The position numbers and the translations under genes are program-made. Shown in pieces: positions 44,685 to 53,413 of a stretch of 57,356 nt of DNA (positions within the stretch are counted from its first letter, which is position 1; every line of letters starts with the position of its first letter). A model generated the notes under the pieces. That model saw only the letters and a program-made list of their open reading frames with translations, was not told the DNA's origin and made no database searches. The stretch is from NCBI RefSeq assembly GCF_000344135.1, contig NZ_BAOP01000032.1, positions 1-57,356 on the forward strand, given 5' to 3'. This DNA comes from Gordonia malaquae NBRC 108250 (lineage in GTDB: Bacteria; Actinomycetota; Actinomycetes; Mycobacteriales; Mycobacteriaceae).

Positions 44685-46079
44685 TCAGGCGGACGTGACG
44701 TCCGTCGCCTTGCCGCCCGGGACCACCAAGGCCGCGGCGACCGCGGTGGTCAACGGCACCGACAGGGCGAGGGCGATGCCGCCGACGAATGCGCGTGCGA
44801 GTTCGATGGCGACCTCCTCCGAGCTCAGCAGCGACGACACCGGTTGTCCCGCCACGGAGAACAGCAGGAGCAGGGGGAGTGCGCTGCCCGCGTAGGCGAA
44901 CACCAGCGTGTACACGGTGCTCGCGATGTGGTCGCGGCCGACGCGCATCGCTGCACGGAATGCGCCCAGCCGCGTCTGATTCGGCATCGCCGCCAACTCG
45001 AAGGTGGCCGATGCCTGGGTGATCGTCACGTCGTTCAGCACACCCAGGGTGCCGATCACAAAGCCCGCGAGCAGAAGGCCCTGGAGGGAGATCGTGCCCT
45101 GGTACATCTGCAGACTCGTCGTCGACGACGCCGACAGTCCGGTGAGCGACAGGGTCGAGATCGCGGCATTGCTCAGCAGGCCCGCGACCACCAGCGACAA
45201 CAGAGTTCCGACAAGTGCCGCACTGGTCCGCAGGTTGACGCCGTGAGCGAGATAGAGGACGGCGAACAGGATGGCCGCGGCGGACACGATCGCGACGATC
45301 ACCACGTCGTTGCCGTCCAAGATCGACGGCAGGGTGAAGAAGCCGAGAACCGCGAAGGCGATGGCCAAGCCGAGGATGGCGCGCAGGCCGCGCCAGGTGG
45401 CCACCACCACGACTGCGAGGACGAAGGCGATCGCCCAGAAGATCAGCGGGGTGCCGCGAGCGAAGTCGTAGAACGCGTAGCGCAGCGAAGCCGTCGACGA
45501 CTCGGCGCTCTGGTCGGGCATTGCGCTGACCTTGATCGAGTCGTCGACGACGAGGCGGGGCTGACCGGGCTGCGGGTCGTCGGGCGCGCCGACGGACATG
45601 TCCGCGGAGTCGGGGCCGGTGCCGGACTGGGCCTTGTTCGTCGGGATCGACAAGACCGTGTACCGGCCTTCGTCTGGACCCGATTTCAATGCCAGCACGG
45701 TCGCGATGCACGGACCTCCCGTGGTCGGGATCTGCGGGAAGTCGGCCGTCGGGACACCGGCGTCGATCATCGAGCAGTCGGTGCGGGTTGTCGCGACGAC
45801 GGTGGCCTCGTACACCTGGAGTGCTCCGCCGTCCGACGATTTGTACTGCATCGGTATCGGATGAGCGGCGTTCGACGGCCACGTCAAGAACACTCCGACG
45901 GCCACGAACACGGCCGCTGCGGCGAGGACCACGATGACGGCGGGTTTGGCGAACCGTGTGAGGGTGCCGGGGATGTCTCCGCCGTGCGAATGATGGTGAT
46001 GATGACCGTGGTCGACGGGCGCATGAGGAGGGTGTGAGACCTCCGGCTGCGGATCTGGGTCCGGTAGTCGGTGGCTCAC
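44685..46079 (-). CDS. YibE/F-family membrane protein with His-rich tail
   Basis: 464 residues from a GTG at 46079 (a TTG at 46088 is a weaker alternative). The N-terminal tail has HGHHHHHSHGG, able to bind Zn, Cu or Ni. One TM segment follows, then an extracytoplasmic domain with two Cys, then about seven TM helices ending with VPLTTAVAAALVV. The C-terminal half matches YibE/F (GTLGVLNDVTITQASATFEL). Function is unknown. It stops 38 nt before the MMPL start. Confidence 0.82.
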   Translation of the reverse strand: MSHRLPDPDPQPEVSHPPHAPVDHGHHHHHSHGGDIPGTLTRFAKPAVIVVLAAAAVFVAVGVFLTWPSNAAHPIPMQYKSSDGGALQVYEATVVATTRTDCSMIDAGVPTADFPQIPTTGGPCIATVLALKSGPDEGRYTVLSIPTNKAQSGTGPDSADMSVGAPDDPQPGQPRLVVDDSIKVSAMPDQSAESSTASLRYAFYDFARGTPLIFWAIAFVLAVVVVATWRGLRAILGLAIAFAVLGFFTLPSILDGNDVVIVAIVSAAAILFAVLYLAHGVNLRTSAALVGTLLSLVVAGLLSNAAISTLSLTGLSASSTTSLQMYQGTISLQGLLLAGFVIGTLGVLNDVTITQASATFELAAMPNQTRLGAFRAAMRVGRDHIASTVYTLVFAYAGSALPLLLLFSVAGQPVSSLLSSEEVAIELARAFVGGIALALSVPLTTAVAAALVVPGGKATDVTSA

Positions 46080-46137
46080 GCCCTCCAAGTCTGCCCGAAA
46101 GCGGTCTGCGCCGCTCTCTCAGGCTGGTGACCTGTGG

Positions 46138-47295
46138 TTACAAGCCCATGTTCTTGGCGATGATCGAGCGCATGACCTCGCTCGTTCCGCCGTAGATGCG
46201 GTTGACGCGGTTGTCCGCGTACAGGCGCGCGATCGGGTACTCGTTCATGTAGCCGTAGCCGCCGTGCAGCTGGAGGCAACGATCGATGATGTCGGCGGCG
46301 GCCTCGGTGCAGAACAGCTTGGCCGACGCGGCGTCCGCTGCAGACAGTTCCTTGCGGTCGTACGCCTCGAGAGCGCGGTCGACGACAGCCTCCATCGCGT
46401 CCGCCTGCGCCTGGCATGCGGCGAGCTCGAACTTGGTGTTCTGGAACGCCGCGACCGGCTTGCCGAACACGTTGCGCTCGAGTGTGTAGTCCTTCGCGAA
46501 ACGGATCGCCGCCACTGCCTGCGCGTACGCGCCGACGGCGATCGAGAGGCGCTCGCGGGGGAGGTGCTGTCCCAGGTAGTAGAAGCCCTGGTTCTCCTCG
46601 CCGAGGAGGTCCTCGACCGGAACCAGCACGTCTGTGAAGGCGAGTTCGGCGGTGTCCGAGGTGCGCAGGCCCAGCTTGTCGAGCTTGCGGCCGATCTCGA
46701 AGCCCTTGGTCTTGGTGTCGACCACGAGCAGGGTGATGCCGAAGCGGCGGTCCGACTCGCTCGGCGCCGAGGTGCGGGCACACACGATCACGCGATCGGC
46801 GTTGACGCCGCCGGTGATGAAGGTCTTCGCGCCGTTGAGGACGTAGTGGGTGCCGTCGTCGGTGAGCTTGGCGGTGGTGCGCATGCCTGCGAGGTCCGAA
46901 CCGGTGCCCGGCTCGGTCATGGCGATGGCGAACATCGTCTCACCGGACGCCATGCCGGGGAGCCAACGCTGCTTCTGCTCCTCGTTCGCGTGCTTGAGCA
47001 GGTAGGGGAGGCACAGCGGGATGTGCGCTGCACTGCCGCCGAGGCTGACGCCCGCGCGCGCCATCTCCTCGGTGACGACGGCCTCGAACTTGTACGAGTC
47101 GATGCCTGCGCCGCCGTACTCCTCCGGGACCTCGATGCCGAAGAGGCCGAGCTCGCCCACCTTGAGGTAGAAGTCGCGCGGGACGATGCCGTTCTCGAGC
47201 CACTCGTCGTACACGGGCACGATCTGGGTCTCGATGAAAGCGCGAACGGTCTCGCGGAACGCTTCGTGGTCTTCGTTGTAGATCTCGCGGCGCAT
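46138..47295 (-). CDS. Acyl-CoA dehydrogenase
   Basis: 385 residues from ATG 47295 (AAGGAGG six bases upstream); an ATG at 47310 is upstream of that site. Flavin signature FAIAMTEPGTGSDLAGMRTTA, substrate region QHLPRERLSIAVGAYAQAVAA, the second signature QLHGGYGYMNEYPIARLYADNRVNRIYGGTSEVMRSIIA, with catalytic Glu in GGTSE. FAD-dependent alpha,beta-oxidation of an acyl-CoA. Chain length not readable. Cotranscribed after the TetR (47336). Confidence 0.92.
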   Translation of the reverse strand: MRREIYNEDHEAFRETVRAFIETQIVPVYDEWLENGIVPRDFYLKVGELGLFGIEVPEEYGGAGIDSYKFEAVVTEEMARAGVSLGGSAAHIPLCLPYLLKHANEEQKQRWLPGMASGETMFAIAMTEPGTGSDLAGMRTTAKLTDDGTHYVLNGAKTFITGGVNADRVIVCARTSAPSESDRRFGITLLVVDTKTKGFEIGRKLDKLGLRTSDTAELAFTDVLVPVEDLLGEENQGFYYLGQHLPRERLSIAVGAYAQAVAAIRFAKDYTLERNVFGKPVAAFQNTKFELAACQAQADAMEAVVDRALEAYDRKELSAADAASAKLFCTEAAADIIDRCLQLHGGYGYMNEYPIARLYADNRVNRIYGGTSEVMRSIIAKNMGL

Positions 47296-47335
47296 CGCCG
47301 CCTCCTTCATTGTGTCGACTGGAACTGATGTCGGG

Positions 47336-47917
47336 TCAGGCTGCGCCCACCATGCGCAGGGAGAGGTCGGCGAAGTAGTCGCCGACCGCTTGCGGGCTCC
47401 AGGATCGACCGTCGCGGAACCACCGCGACACGTCGACGGCCAGGGAGGCGACCGCGGTGGTGGTCATGGGAATGTCGCCGATCGTGAACGCGCCTTCGGC
47501 GACGCCTGCGTCGAGGACCGCTGTGATGGCGACGTCGATGCCGACGCGCATCTCGACGATCTCGGCGAGATGGTCGGGTTCGAGACGGGTGAACTCGTAG
47601 TTCACGACGCGTGAGCTCGCGTGGTTCTGAGCGTGGTAGACGATGAAATCCCGGACCAGGGTCCGCAGTCGTGTCGTCGCATCGGCGTCGAGAGCGGCCG
47701 CGGCCTGCACGATCTCGAGGAGTTCGCGGTGGCCCTTTCGGCTGATCTCGTAGAGCAGTTCCTCCTTGGAGGAGTAGTGCACGTACACCGCGGCCGGACT
47801 CATGCCCGCGGCCGCCGCGATGTGTCGGGTGCTCGTGCCGTGGAAGCCGTGGTCGGCGAACGATGCCATCGCGCCGTCGAGGAGGCGCTGACGCGTCAGG
47901 TCAGATTTGGATGACAT
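47336..47917 (-). CDS. TetR-family repressor next to the acyl-CoA dehydrogenase
   Basis: 193 residues. Helix-turn-helix: TSTRHIAAAAGMSPAAVYVHY. The C-terminal domain VVNYEFTRLEPDHLAEIVEMR resembles TetR regulators of lipid or sterol catabolism. A perfect 22-bp palindrome (47941-47962) lies just upstream. It precedes the dehydrogenase by 40 nt on the same strand, so both are likely one operon. Confidence 0.87.
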   Translation of the reverse strand: MSSKSDLTRQRLLDGAMASFADHGFHGTSTRHIAAAAGMSPAAVYVHYSSKEELLYEISRKGHRELLEIVQAAAALDADATTRLRTLVRDFIVYHAQNHASSRVVNYEFTRLEPDHLAEIVEMRVGIDVAITAVLDAGVAEGAFTIGDIPMTTTAVASLAVDVSRWFRDGRSWSPQAVGDYFADLSLRMVGAA

Positions 47918-47940
47918 ATCCGCTCCCTTCTGGCACAGTG

Positions 47941-47962
47941 GAAATAAGCGATCGCTTATTTC
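47941..47962. promoter_or_regulatory. Perfect 22-bp palindrome, candidate operator
   Basis: GAAATAAGCG followed by AT and CGCTTATTTC reads the same on both strands for all 22 bases. It lies between the tetR start (47917, minus) and the degraded SDR start (47995, plus). The core AAGCGATCGCTT suits a TetR dimer. It is the clearest operator in the window. Confidence 0.75.
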
Positions 47963-47994
47963 TAGAAGATGATACCTCAGAAGGGATGAAAGAC

Positions 47995-48547
47995 ATGACT
48001 GCAGACCGCGGTGAGCGACGGATCGTCGTCACCGGAGCGGCATCGGAGATCGGCCGAGACATTGCGACGCGGGATGGCCGCAGACGGGCACCGCGTGCTC
48101 ATCAACGACCTCGATCCGGTGGCGCTCCACGAACTCGCGCACCAGATCGGGGCCATCGCGGCGCCGGGCGACGCCGACCTCGTCGACATCGCAGTGGAGT
48201 GGCTCGGTGGGGTCGACGTGTGGATCGGGACCTCCGGATCCGCCGCAGGTCAGGGACTTGAAACGTCCGACGACGCGTGGAGCGACATGTGGGCGGACGC
48301 CGTGATGGCGCACGTTCGTGCGGCTCGTGACCTGGCGCCTCGATGGGCGGCCGACGGCAGCGACGGGCTTCTTGTCGTGGTCCCGCCCGCGGGCGACCTG
48401 CCGGCCGAGGTCGCCGCCGGGGCCGTGGGCGCCTTCACCCGCTGGCTCGACGACGCGCACCGCGACTCGGGTGTGAGCGCGCACACGATTCGGCCGATTG
48501 GCGGACGGTCGGTCGCCGACGACGTGGCAGCACTCGTCGCGCCCTAA
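47995..48547 (+). pseudogene. Degraded SDR gene: frameshift and missing catalytic residues
   Basis: Reading from the ATG at 47995 (AAGGG nine bases upstream) gives RRIVVTGAASEIGRDIATR, an SDR N-terminus, then leaves frame. Continuing with MAADGHRVLINDLDPVALHELAHQIG is in the next frame, ending at 48547. Removing one base from GGG at 48071-48073 restores one frame. The Gly-rich motif has Glu for the second Gly (TGAASEIG) and the Tyr-x3-Lys site reads VAAGA. Either a real decaying gene or a sequencing indel on an already divergent SDR. Confidence 0.75.
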
Positions 48548-48570
48548 GCGGACTCGAAGCGGGCCGGATC

Positions 48571-49176
48571 TTACGAAGCGGCCTTCGCCGCGGCGATGAA
48601 AGCGCGGACCTTGGCGTGGTCTTTGACGCCGGGCGAGGCCTCGACGCCGCTCGAGGTGTCGACTCCCCACGGGTGAGACCGCTTGATCGCGGCGGCGACG
48701 TTGTCGCCGGTCAACCCGCCGGCGAGGAGCCAGGTTCCGGACACTGCGCGGTCGGTGAGAACAGTCAGGTCCCAGGTCTCGCCCGAGCCCGGCTTCGGTG
48801 CGTCCAGCAGCAGAGCATCCTCGCCGTACGCCCCGACCTCCAACGGCGGGTCGTCGGCGAGCGACGTCGCCCGCCAGAGGCGAGGAAAGATCGCGGCGGC
48901 GGCGTCGAAGTCGGCCCGGGTGTAGGCGCCGTGCAACTGCAGGACGGTGAACCCGAGGTCGGAGGCGATGCGTGCGGCGTCGGCCGCGGGCATGTCGTTG
49001 ACCACGAGCACCGTGTCCAGCAGACTGCCCGCTCGATCGACGATCGAGCGGGCAGTCTCTGCGTCCACGGCACGTGAACTCGTCCGGTTCATCACCACTC
49101 CGACAGCGTCGGCGCCGGCCTCGACGGCGACGTCGACGGTGTCGGGATCGGTGAGTCCGCAGACCTTCACGTACAT
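48571..49176 (-). CDS. trpF: Phosphoribosylanthranilate isomerase
   Basis: 201 residues. Converts phosphoribosylanthranilate to CdRP in Trp synthesis. Motifs: VKVCGLTDPDTVDVAVEAGADAVGVV (catalytic Cys6), LLLDAPKPGSGETWD (catalytic Asp), WLLAGGLTGDNV and WGVDTSSGVEASPGVKDHAKV (phosphate site). The usual (beta/alpha)8 length is ~200. No other trp gene is in the window. A 17-bp inverted repeat lies inside the coding region. Confidence 0.93.
   Translation of the reverse strand: MYVKVCGLTDPDTVDVAVEAGADAVGVVMNRTSSRAVDAETARSIVDRAGSLLDTVLVVNDMPAADAARIASDLGFTVLQLHGAYTRADFDAAAAIFPRLWRATSLADDPPLEVGAYGEDALLLDAPKPGSGETWDLTVLTDRAVSGTWLLAGGLTGDNVAAAIKRSHPWGVDTSSGVEASPGVKDHAKVRAFIAAAKAAS
49022..49058. repeat. 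Perfect 17-bp inverted repeat inside trpF
   Basis: The 17 bases 49022-49038 (AGACTGCCCGCTCGATC) are exactly complementary to 49042-49058, with three bases between. It encodes ETARSIVDRAGSLL on the trpF strand without breaking the frame. A perfect stem this long is not expected by chance in a coding region and would form a strong RNA hairpin or a cruciform. Confidence 0.7.
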
Positions 49177-49194
49177 GAGGTCAACGGTAGTGGA

Positions 49195-51225
49195 TCAGAG
49201 GAGTTCGACAACCGCCGACTTGTCGTTCATCACCACGACGGGCGTCACCGTCGGGTAACCGGCGGCTTCGATCTTCGCGAGATCGACATTGAGCAGCGCC
49301 TGGCCCTCGGTGACGGTGTCGCCCGCCTTGACGAGCGGCTCGAAGCCGTCGCCCTTCATCTTCACGGTGTCCAGGCCGACGTGGATGAGGACTTCGGTGC
49401 CGTCGGTCAGCTTGAGGCCGATGGCGTGTCCGGTCGGGAAGACCGTGACGACGGTGGCGTCCGCGGGGGCTGTGACCTCTCCCGACGTCGGGACGATCGC
49501 CGCGCCCGGGCCCATCATTCCCGATGAGAACGTCTTGTCGGGGACCTCCGACAGTGCGATCGCGTAGCCCTGCAGCGGACGCTTCAGGGTGACGGTCGCG
49601 GTCTTCTCGAGGGTGGCGACCGGGCCGGAGTCGACAGTCGCGTCCGGAACGGCGTCAGGGACGTCCGCGGCGTCCGGAGCGTCGATCTGACCGGCCATGA
49701 TCTTCTCCATCGCGTCCTTCACGAACTGGACGTTGAGACCGTAGATCACTTGGACGGAGTTGCCGCCGGGCTTGATGGTTCCGGCCGCGCCGGCGCGCTT
49801 GAGCGCTGGTTCGTCGATGACCGAGGTGTCGGCGATCTCCATCCGGAGGCGGGTCGCGCAGTTGTCGAGCTCGGTGATGTTGGCCTTGCCGCCGAGCGCG
49901 TCGATGAACTTGGCCGCAGTGCCGACGAATCCTGCGGACGAGTCGCCGTCCTCGCCCTCCACCTCGTCGTCGTCTTCACGACCGGGGGTCTTGAGCTGGA
50001 ACTTCAGGATCACCCAGCGGAAGACGAAGAAGTAGATCAGGAACCAGATCGGGCCCATGATCAGGATGATCCACGGGTTCTCGGCCATGGGGTTGGTCCA
50101 GTTGAGCACCAGGTCGACGAAGCCGCCCGAGAAGCCGAAGCCCATGCGGACCGGCAACAGCTGGCTGATCGCCATCGAGATGCCCATGAACACCGCGTGG
50201 ATCAGGAACAGGAACGGTGCGAGGAACATGAATGCGAACTCGAGCGGTTCGGTCACGCCGACGAAGAACGACGCCACCGCACCCGACAGCAGGATGCCGT
50301 AGGCGATCTTCTTGCGCTTGGTCTTCGCCGTCACGTACATGGCGAGTGCGGCGCCGGGCAGACCGAACATCATGATCGGGAAGAAGCCGGTCATGTACTG
50401 GCCGGTGACGCCGAAGACGCCCTCGCCCTTGTCGCCCGCCGCGAAGTTCGACAGATCGTTGATGCCCGCGACGTCGAACCAGAACACCGAGTTCAGGGCG
50501 TGGTGCAGGCCGAACGGGATGAGCAGTCGGTTGAAGAAGCCGTAGACGCCCGAGCCGAACGCGCCGAGTCCAACGATCCACTCGCCGAAGTTGACCAGGC
50601 CGGTGTACACGAACGGCCAGACGAACAGCAGGATCAGTCCGACGATCAGGGAGACGCCAGCGGTGACGATCGCGACCGAGCGGCGGCCCGAGAAGAACGA
50701 CAATGCGTCGGGGAGTTTGGTGTCCTTGAAGCGGTTGTAGCAGAGCGCGCCGATCACGCCGCACAGGATGCCGATGAAGGCGTTCTGGAACGACCCGGGC
50801 GCAAACGCCGCGTTGACGTCGGGCGACTGCAGGACCAGCTTCCCGCCGACTTCGGCCACCTGCTGGCCTGCGCCGAGCTTCGAATCGGGGTTGAGTTCGG
50901 AGTCCGCGAATCCCGTGTTCAACAGGGTCATCACCGAGGTCGGGGCGAGCAGGCTGGTGATGATCAGCCATGACACCAGGCCGGCGAGCGCGGACGTGCC
51001 GTCCGACTTCTTCGCCATGCCGATGGACACACCGACGGCGAACAGAATCGGCATGTTGGCGATGATCGCCAACCCGGCCGTCTGCAGGAACGATGTGACG
51101 ACGTTCGCCTGCCCGTCGTTCGCGCCGATTATCCAGTTGGATATACCGACGAGGATCGCGGCAACCGGCAGTACTGCAACTGGCAGCATGATTGATTTGC
51201 CGAGGTTCTGTAGGAATTTCATCAT
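49195..51225 (-). CDS. PTS permease IICBA, N-acetylglucosamine-type
   Basis: 676 residues with all three PTS domains: IIC (~1-415, ten or so TM helices, IPFGLHHALNSVFWF and FPIMMFGLPGAALAMY), IIB (~440-510, phosphorylated Cys in LDNCATRLRM), and IIA (~530-676, phosphorylated His in VLIHVGLDTV). The IIC motif GLHHALNSVFWF is that of NagE (GlcNAc) permeases rather than PtsG (glucose). It imports and phosphorylates the sugar using PEP through HPr. Other PTS genes are not in the window. Confidence 0.88.
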   Translation of the reverse strand: MMKFLQNLGKSIMLPVAVLPVAAILVGISNWIIGANDGQANVVTSFLQTAGLAIIANMPILFAVGVSIGMAKKSDGTSALAGLVSWLIITSLLAPTSVMTLLNTGFADSELNPDSKLGAGQQVAEVGGKLVLQSPDVNAAFAPGSFQNAFIGILCGVIGALCYNRFKDTKLPDALSFFSGRRSVAIVTAGVSLIVGLILLFVWPFVYTGLVNFGEWIVGLGAFGSGVYGFFNRLLIPFGLHHALNSVFWFDVAGINDLSNFAAGDKGEGVFGVTGQYMTGFFPIMMFGLPGAALAMYVTAKTKRKKIAYGILLSGAVASFFVGVTEPLEFAFMFLAPFLFLIHAVFMGISMAISQLLPVRMGFGFSGGFVDLVLNWTNPMAENPWIILIMGPIWFLIYFFVFRWVILKFQLKTPGREDDDEVEGEDGDSSAGFVGTAAKFIDALGGKANITELDNCATRLRMEIADTSVIDEPALKRAGAAGTIKPGGNSVQVIYGLNVQFVKDAMEKIMAGQIDAPDAADVPDAVPDATVDSGPVATLEKTATVTLKRPLQGYAIALSEVPDKTFSSGMMGPGAAIVPTSGEVTAPADATVVTVFPTGHAIGLKLTDGTEVLIHVGLDTVKMKGDGFEPLVKAGDTVTEGQALLNVDLAKIEAAGYPTVTPVVVMNDKSAVVELL

Positions 51226-51404
51226 GCGGATCTCGCCCGTTCCTCACCTGTGACGTAGTGAACACTTGGTGTGTGTCCGGCTAGACAATACAGCGGGCGG
51301 GGCGTTCGATACCGGCGTTCTGCGGGGAGTATCTGGGCGGCTGATATGTTAGGGCAGGCTACCCAAGATTCTTGTACGGCTCCATTTGTGAAAGGCCCCC
51401 GATC
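51226..51404. other. Divergent promoter region between PTS and siderophore genes
   Basis: 179 nt between the minus-strand PTS gene and the plus-strand iron operon. The right part has the iron box (51349-51367). The left part has TGTCCGGCTAGACA (51274-51287), a weak palindrome with TGTC/GACA ends that could be a regulator site for the PTS gene. No gene seen. Confidence 0.45.
51349..51367 (+). promoter_or_regulatory. Candidate IdeR/DtxR iron box upstream of the siderophore operon
   Basis: TTAGGGCAGGCTACCCAAG matches TTAGGTTAGGCTAACCTAA at 14 of 19 positions by hand. It lies 37 bp before the first start codon (51405). With the site before efeUOB it suggests a shared iron regulon. Such boxes bind Fe(II)-loaded IdeR/DtxR and repress in high iron. 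Confidence 0.7.
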
Positions 51405-52412
51405 ATGCGCAAGACCCGACTCTTGGCGCTGCTCACCGCAGCTGCGCTCGCGGTGACTGTCACCGCTTGTTCCTCGTCGTCCGACGACACGACCGCCGGA
51501 CCGTCCGGTGAAGGCTTCCCGATCACCGTCTCCCACGCTCTCGGCTCGACGACCATCGAGTCGGCAGACCGCATCGCGACCGTCGGCTGGTCGAACCAGG
51601 AGGTTCCCCTGGCGCTCGGCGTGGTTCCGGTCGGCATGGCGAAGGCCACCTGGGGAGACGACAACAACAACGGCGTTCTGCCGTGGGTCGAAGACAAGCT
51701 CAAAGAACTCGGTGCTGAGACTCCGACGATGTACGACGAGACAGATGGCCCCGACTTCGAGGCTGTCGCAGCGACCGAACCGGACGTGATCCTCGCCGCG
51801 TACTCCGGAATCACCAAAGACCAGTACGACAAGCTCAGCAAGATCGCACCGGTCGTCGCCTACCCGAAGATCCCGTGGGGCACCACGTGGGAGGAGACAA
51901 TCGCGCTCAACTCGAAGGCGATGGGTCGTGAGGGCGACGGCCAGAAGCTGATCGCGGACCTCACCGCACAGGTGAACGCTGCCGTCTCTGCGCATCCCCA
52001 GCTGAAGACGACCAAGACCATGTTCGCGTACCTGGAGCCGACTGACCTGAGCAAGATCGGCTACTACACGCTGAACGATCCGCGCGCCGAGTTCCTCAAG
52101 ACTGCGGGCCTGCCCGTTCCGTCGGTTGTCGAGCGTTCGTCGTCGGAGACCGACAAGTTCTACGTCGACGTCAGCGCTGAGCAGGCCGACCAGTTCAACG
52201 ACGTCGGTCTGATCATCACCTACGGTGACGACAGCACCCTCGCTCGGCTGCAGGCCGACCCGCTGCTCGGCAAGATCCCGGCGATCAAGGCCGGTCATGT
52301 CGCAATCCTGCAGGACTCCACCCCGTTGGCCGCAGCGTCGAACCCCTCGCCGCTGTCGATTCCGTGGGGCGCCGCGAAGTACTTCGATCTGATGGCGGCG
52401 TCACTCAAGTGA
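51405..52412 (+). CDS. Iron-siderophore ABC transporter substrate-binding lipoprotein
   Basis: 335 residues from ATG 51405 (AAAGG upstream). Lipobox VTAC (Cys22). The FecB/FepB type III binding fold: RIATVGWSNQEVPLALGVVPVGM, EAVAATEPDVILAAYSGITKDQYDKLSKIAPVVAYP, and LQADPLLGKIPAIKAGHVAIL. Captures a ferric siderophore outside the membrane for the permease encoded next. GTGA overlap with the next gene; iron box upstream. Confidence 0.92.
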   Translation: MRKTRLLALLTAAALAVTVTACSSSSDDTTAGPSGEGFPITVSHALGSTTIESADRIATVGWSNQEVPLALGVVPVGMAKATWGDDNNNGVLPWVEDKLKELGAETPTMYDETDGPDFEAVAATEPDVILAAYSGITKDQYDKLSKIAPVVAYPKIPWGTTWEETIALNSKAMGREGDGQKLIADLTAQVNAAVSAHPQLKTTKTMFAYLEPTDLSKIGYYTLNDPRAEFLKTAGLPVPSVVERSSSETDKFYVDVSAEQADQFNDVGLIITYGDDSTLARLQADPLLGKIPAIKAGHVAILQDSTPLAAASNPSPLSIPWGAAKYFDLMAASLK

Positions 52413-53413
52413 CACGCACCCGGGTGACCGGGCGGATCGCGTTCCTGCTCATAGCGCTCGCCGTCCTGGCGGTCCTGTTCTGCGTGTCGATCGCGTTCGG
52501 CAACCGAGAGGTGTCGCTCGACGAGATCGGCAATGCGCTGTTCGGGTCCGCCGACTCGTTCGGCGAGGCGGCGATCGTCAAGCGAGTGCCGCGGACTGTG
52601 CTGGCGATCCTGGTCGGCGCGGCGCTCGCGCTGTCGGGCGCCGGCATGCAAGCGGTGACTCGTAACCCGGTCGCCGACCCGGCGATCCTCGGGATCTCCG
52701 GTGGCGCGTCGCTCGCAGTGGTGGTCGGGTTGGTCTTCTTCGGACTCACCGACCCGTACTCGTTCATCGGAGCCGCGATCATCGGTGCAGCCCTGACCGC
52801 GCTGTTCGTGTACGCGGTCGGTTCGATGGGTCGCGGCGGTCCGACGCCGTTGAAGCTCGCACTGTCCGGTGCGGCGACGGCCGCTGCGATCACCTGCTTG
52901 ATCAGCGCCGTGCTGCTCCCGCGTGTGGACGTGATGTCGAAGTTCCAGCGCTGGCAGGTCGGCGGTGTCGGCGGTGCCGAGTGGGACCGCATAGCTGCCC
53001 TCGCCCCGGTGCTGGGTGTCGGAGTGCTCATCACGTTCGCGTGTGCGCGAGGCATGAACTCGCTCGCCCTCGGTGACGATGTGGCGACCGGGCTCGGTGA
53101 GAACGTTGCTCGCACTCGACTGCTCACGGGCGTCGCCGCCGTTGTCCTTGCGGGCGCGGCGACCGCGATCGCGGGGCCGATCGGCTTCGTGGGTCTGCTG
53201 GTGCCGCACGCGTGCCGTGCGATCATCGGCACCGATCATCGGTGGCTGCTGCCGTTCACCGCTCTCGTCGGCGCATCGCTTCTCGTCCTGTCCGACGTGG
53301 TGGGACGCGTGATCGCACGGCCAGAAGAAGTCGACGTCGGCGTCGTCACGGCGATCATCGGCGCGCCGTTCTTCATCTGGATCGTCCGTCGACAGAAGGT
53401 GCGTGAACTATGA
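52409..53413 (+). CDS. FecCD-family siderophore permease 1
   Basis: 334 residues, GTG overlapping the upstream stop. About ten TM helices. Family motifs: RVPRTVLAILVGAALALSGAGMQAVTRNPVADPAILGISGGA and MNSLALGDDVATGLGENV, GPIGFVGLLVPHACR (ATPase coupling). Inner-membrane channel of the ferric siderophore ABC importer with the second permease. ATGA overlap with the next gene. Confidence 0.94.
   Translation: MTRTRVTGRIAFLLIALAVLAVLFCVSIAFGNREVSLDEIGNALFGSADSFGEAAIVKRVPRTVLAILVGAALALSGAGMQAVTRNPVADPAILGISGGASLAVVVGLVFFGLTDPYSFIGAAIIGAALTALFVYAVGSMGRGGPTPLKLALSGAATAAAITCLISAVLLPRVDVMSKFQRWQVGGVGGAEWDRIAALAPVLGVGVLITFACARGMNSLALGDDVATGLGENVARTRLLTGVAAVVLAGAATAIAGPIGFVGLLVPHACRAIIGTDHRWLLPFTALVGASLLVLSDVVGRVIARPEEVDVGVVTAIIGAPFFIWIVRRQKVREL

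Noticed and set aside
44655..46037. A 460-codon open frame antisense to the YibE/F gene
   Set aside because: Arg/Asp/Gly-rich shadow; YibE/F has clear TM helices and family motifs.
48571..49176. A trp operon around trpF
   Set aside because: Neighbours are a PTS gene and a degraded SDR, none for Trp synthesis; trpF appears isolated.
49750..50973. A 407-codon open frame antisense to the PTS gene
   Set aside because: Arg/Glu/Asp-rich string with no domain; the PTS gene has all catalytic residues.
51274..51287. TGTCCGGCTAGACA as a GntR/DasR-type operator for the PTS gene
   Set aside because: Only the outer TGTC/GACA pairs match; inner bases do not, and half-site similarity is weak.
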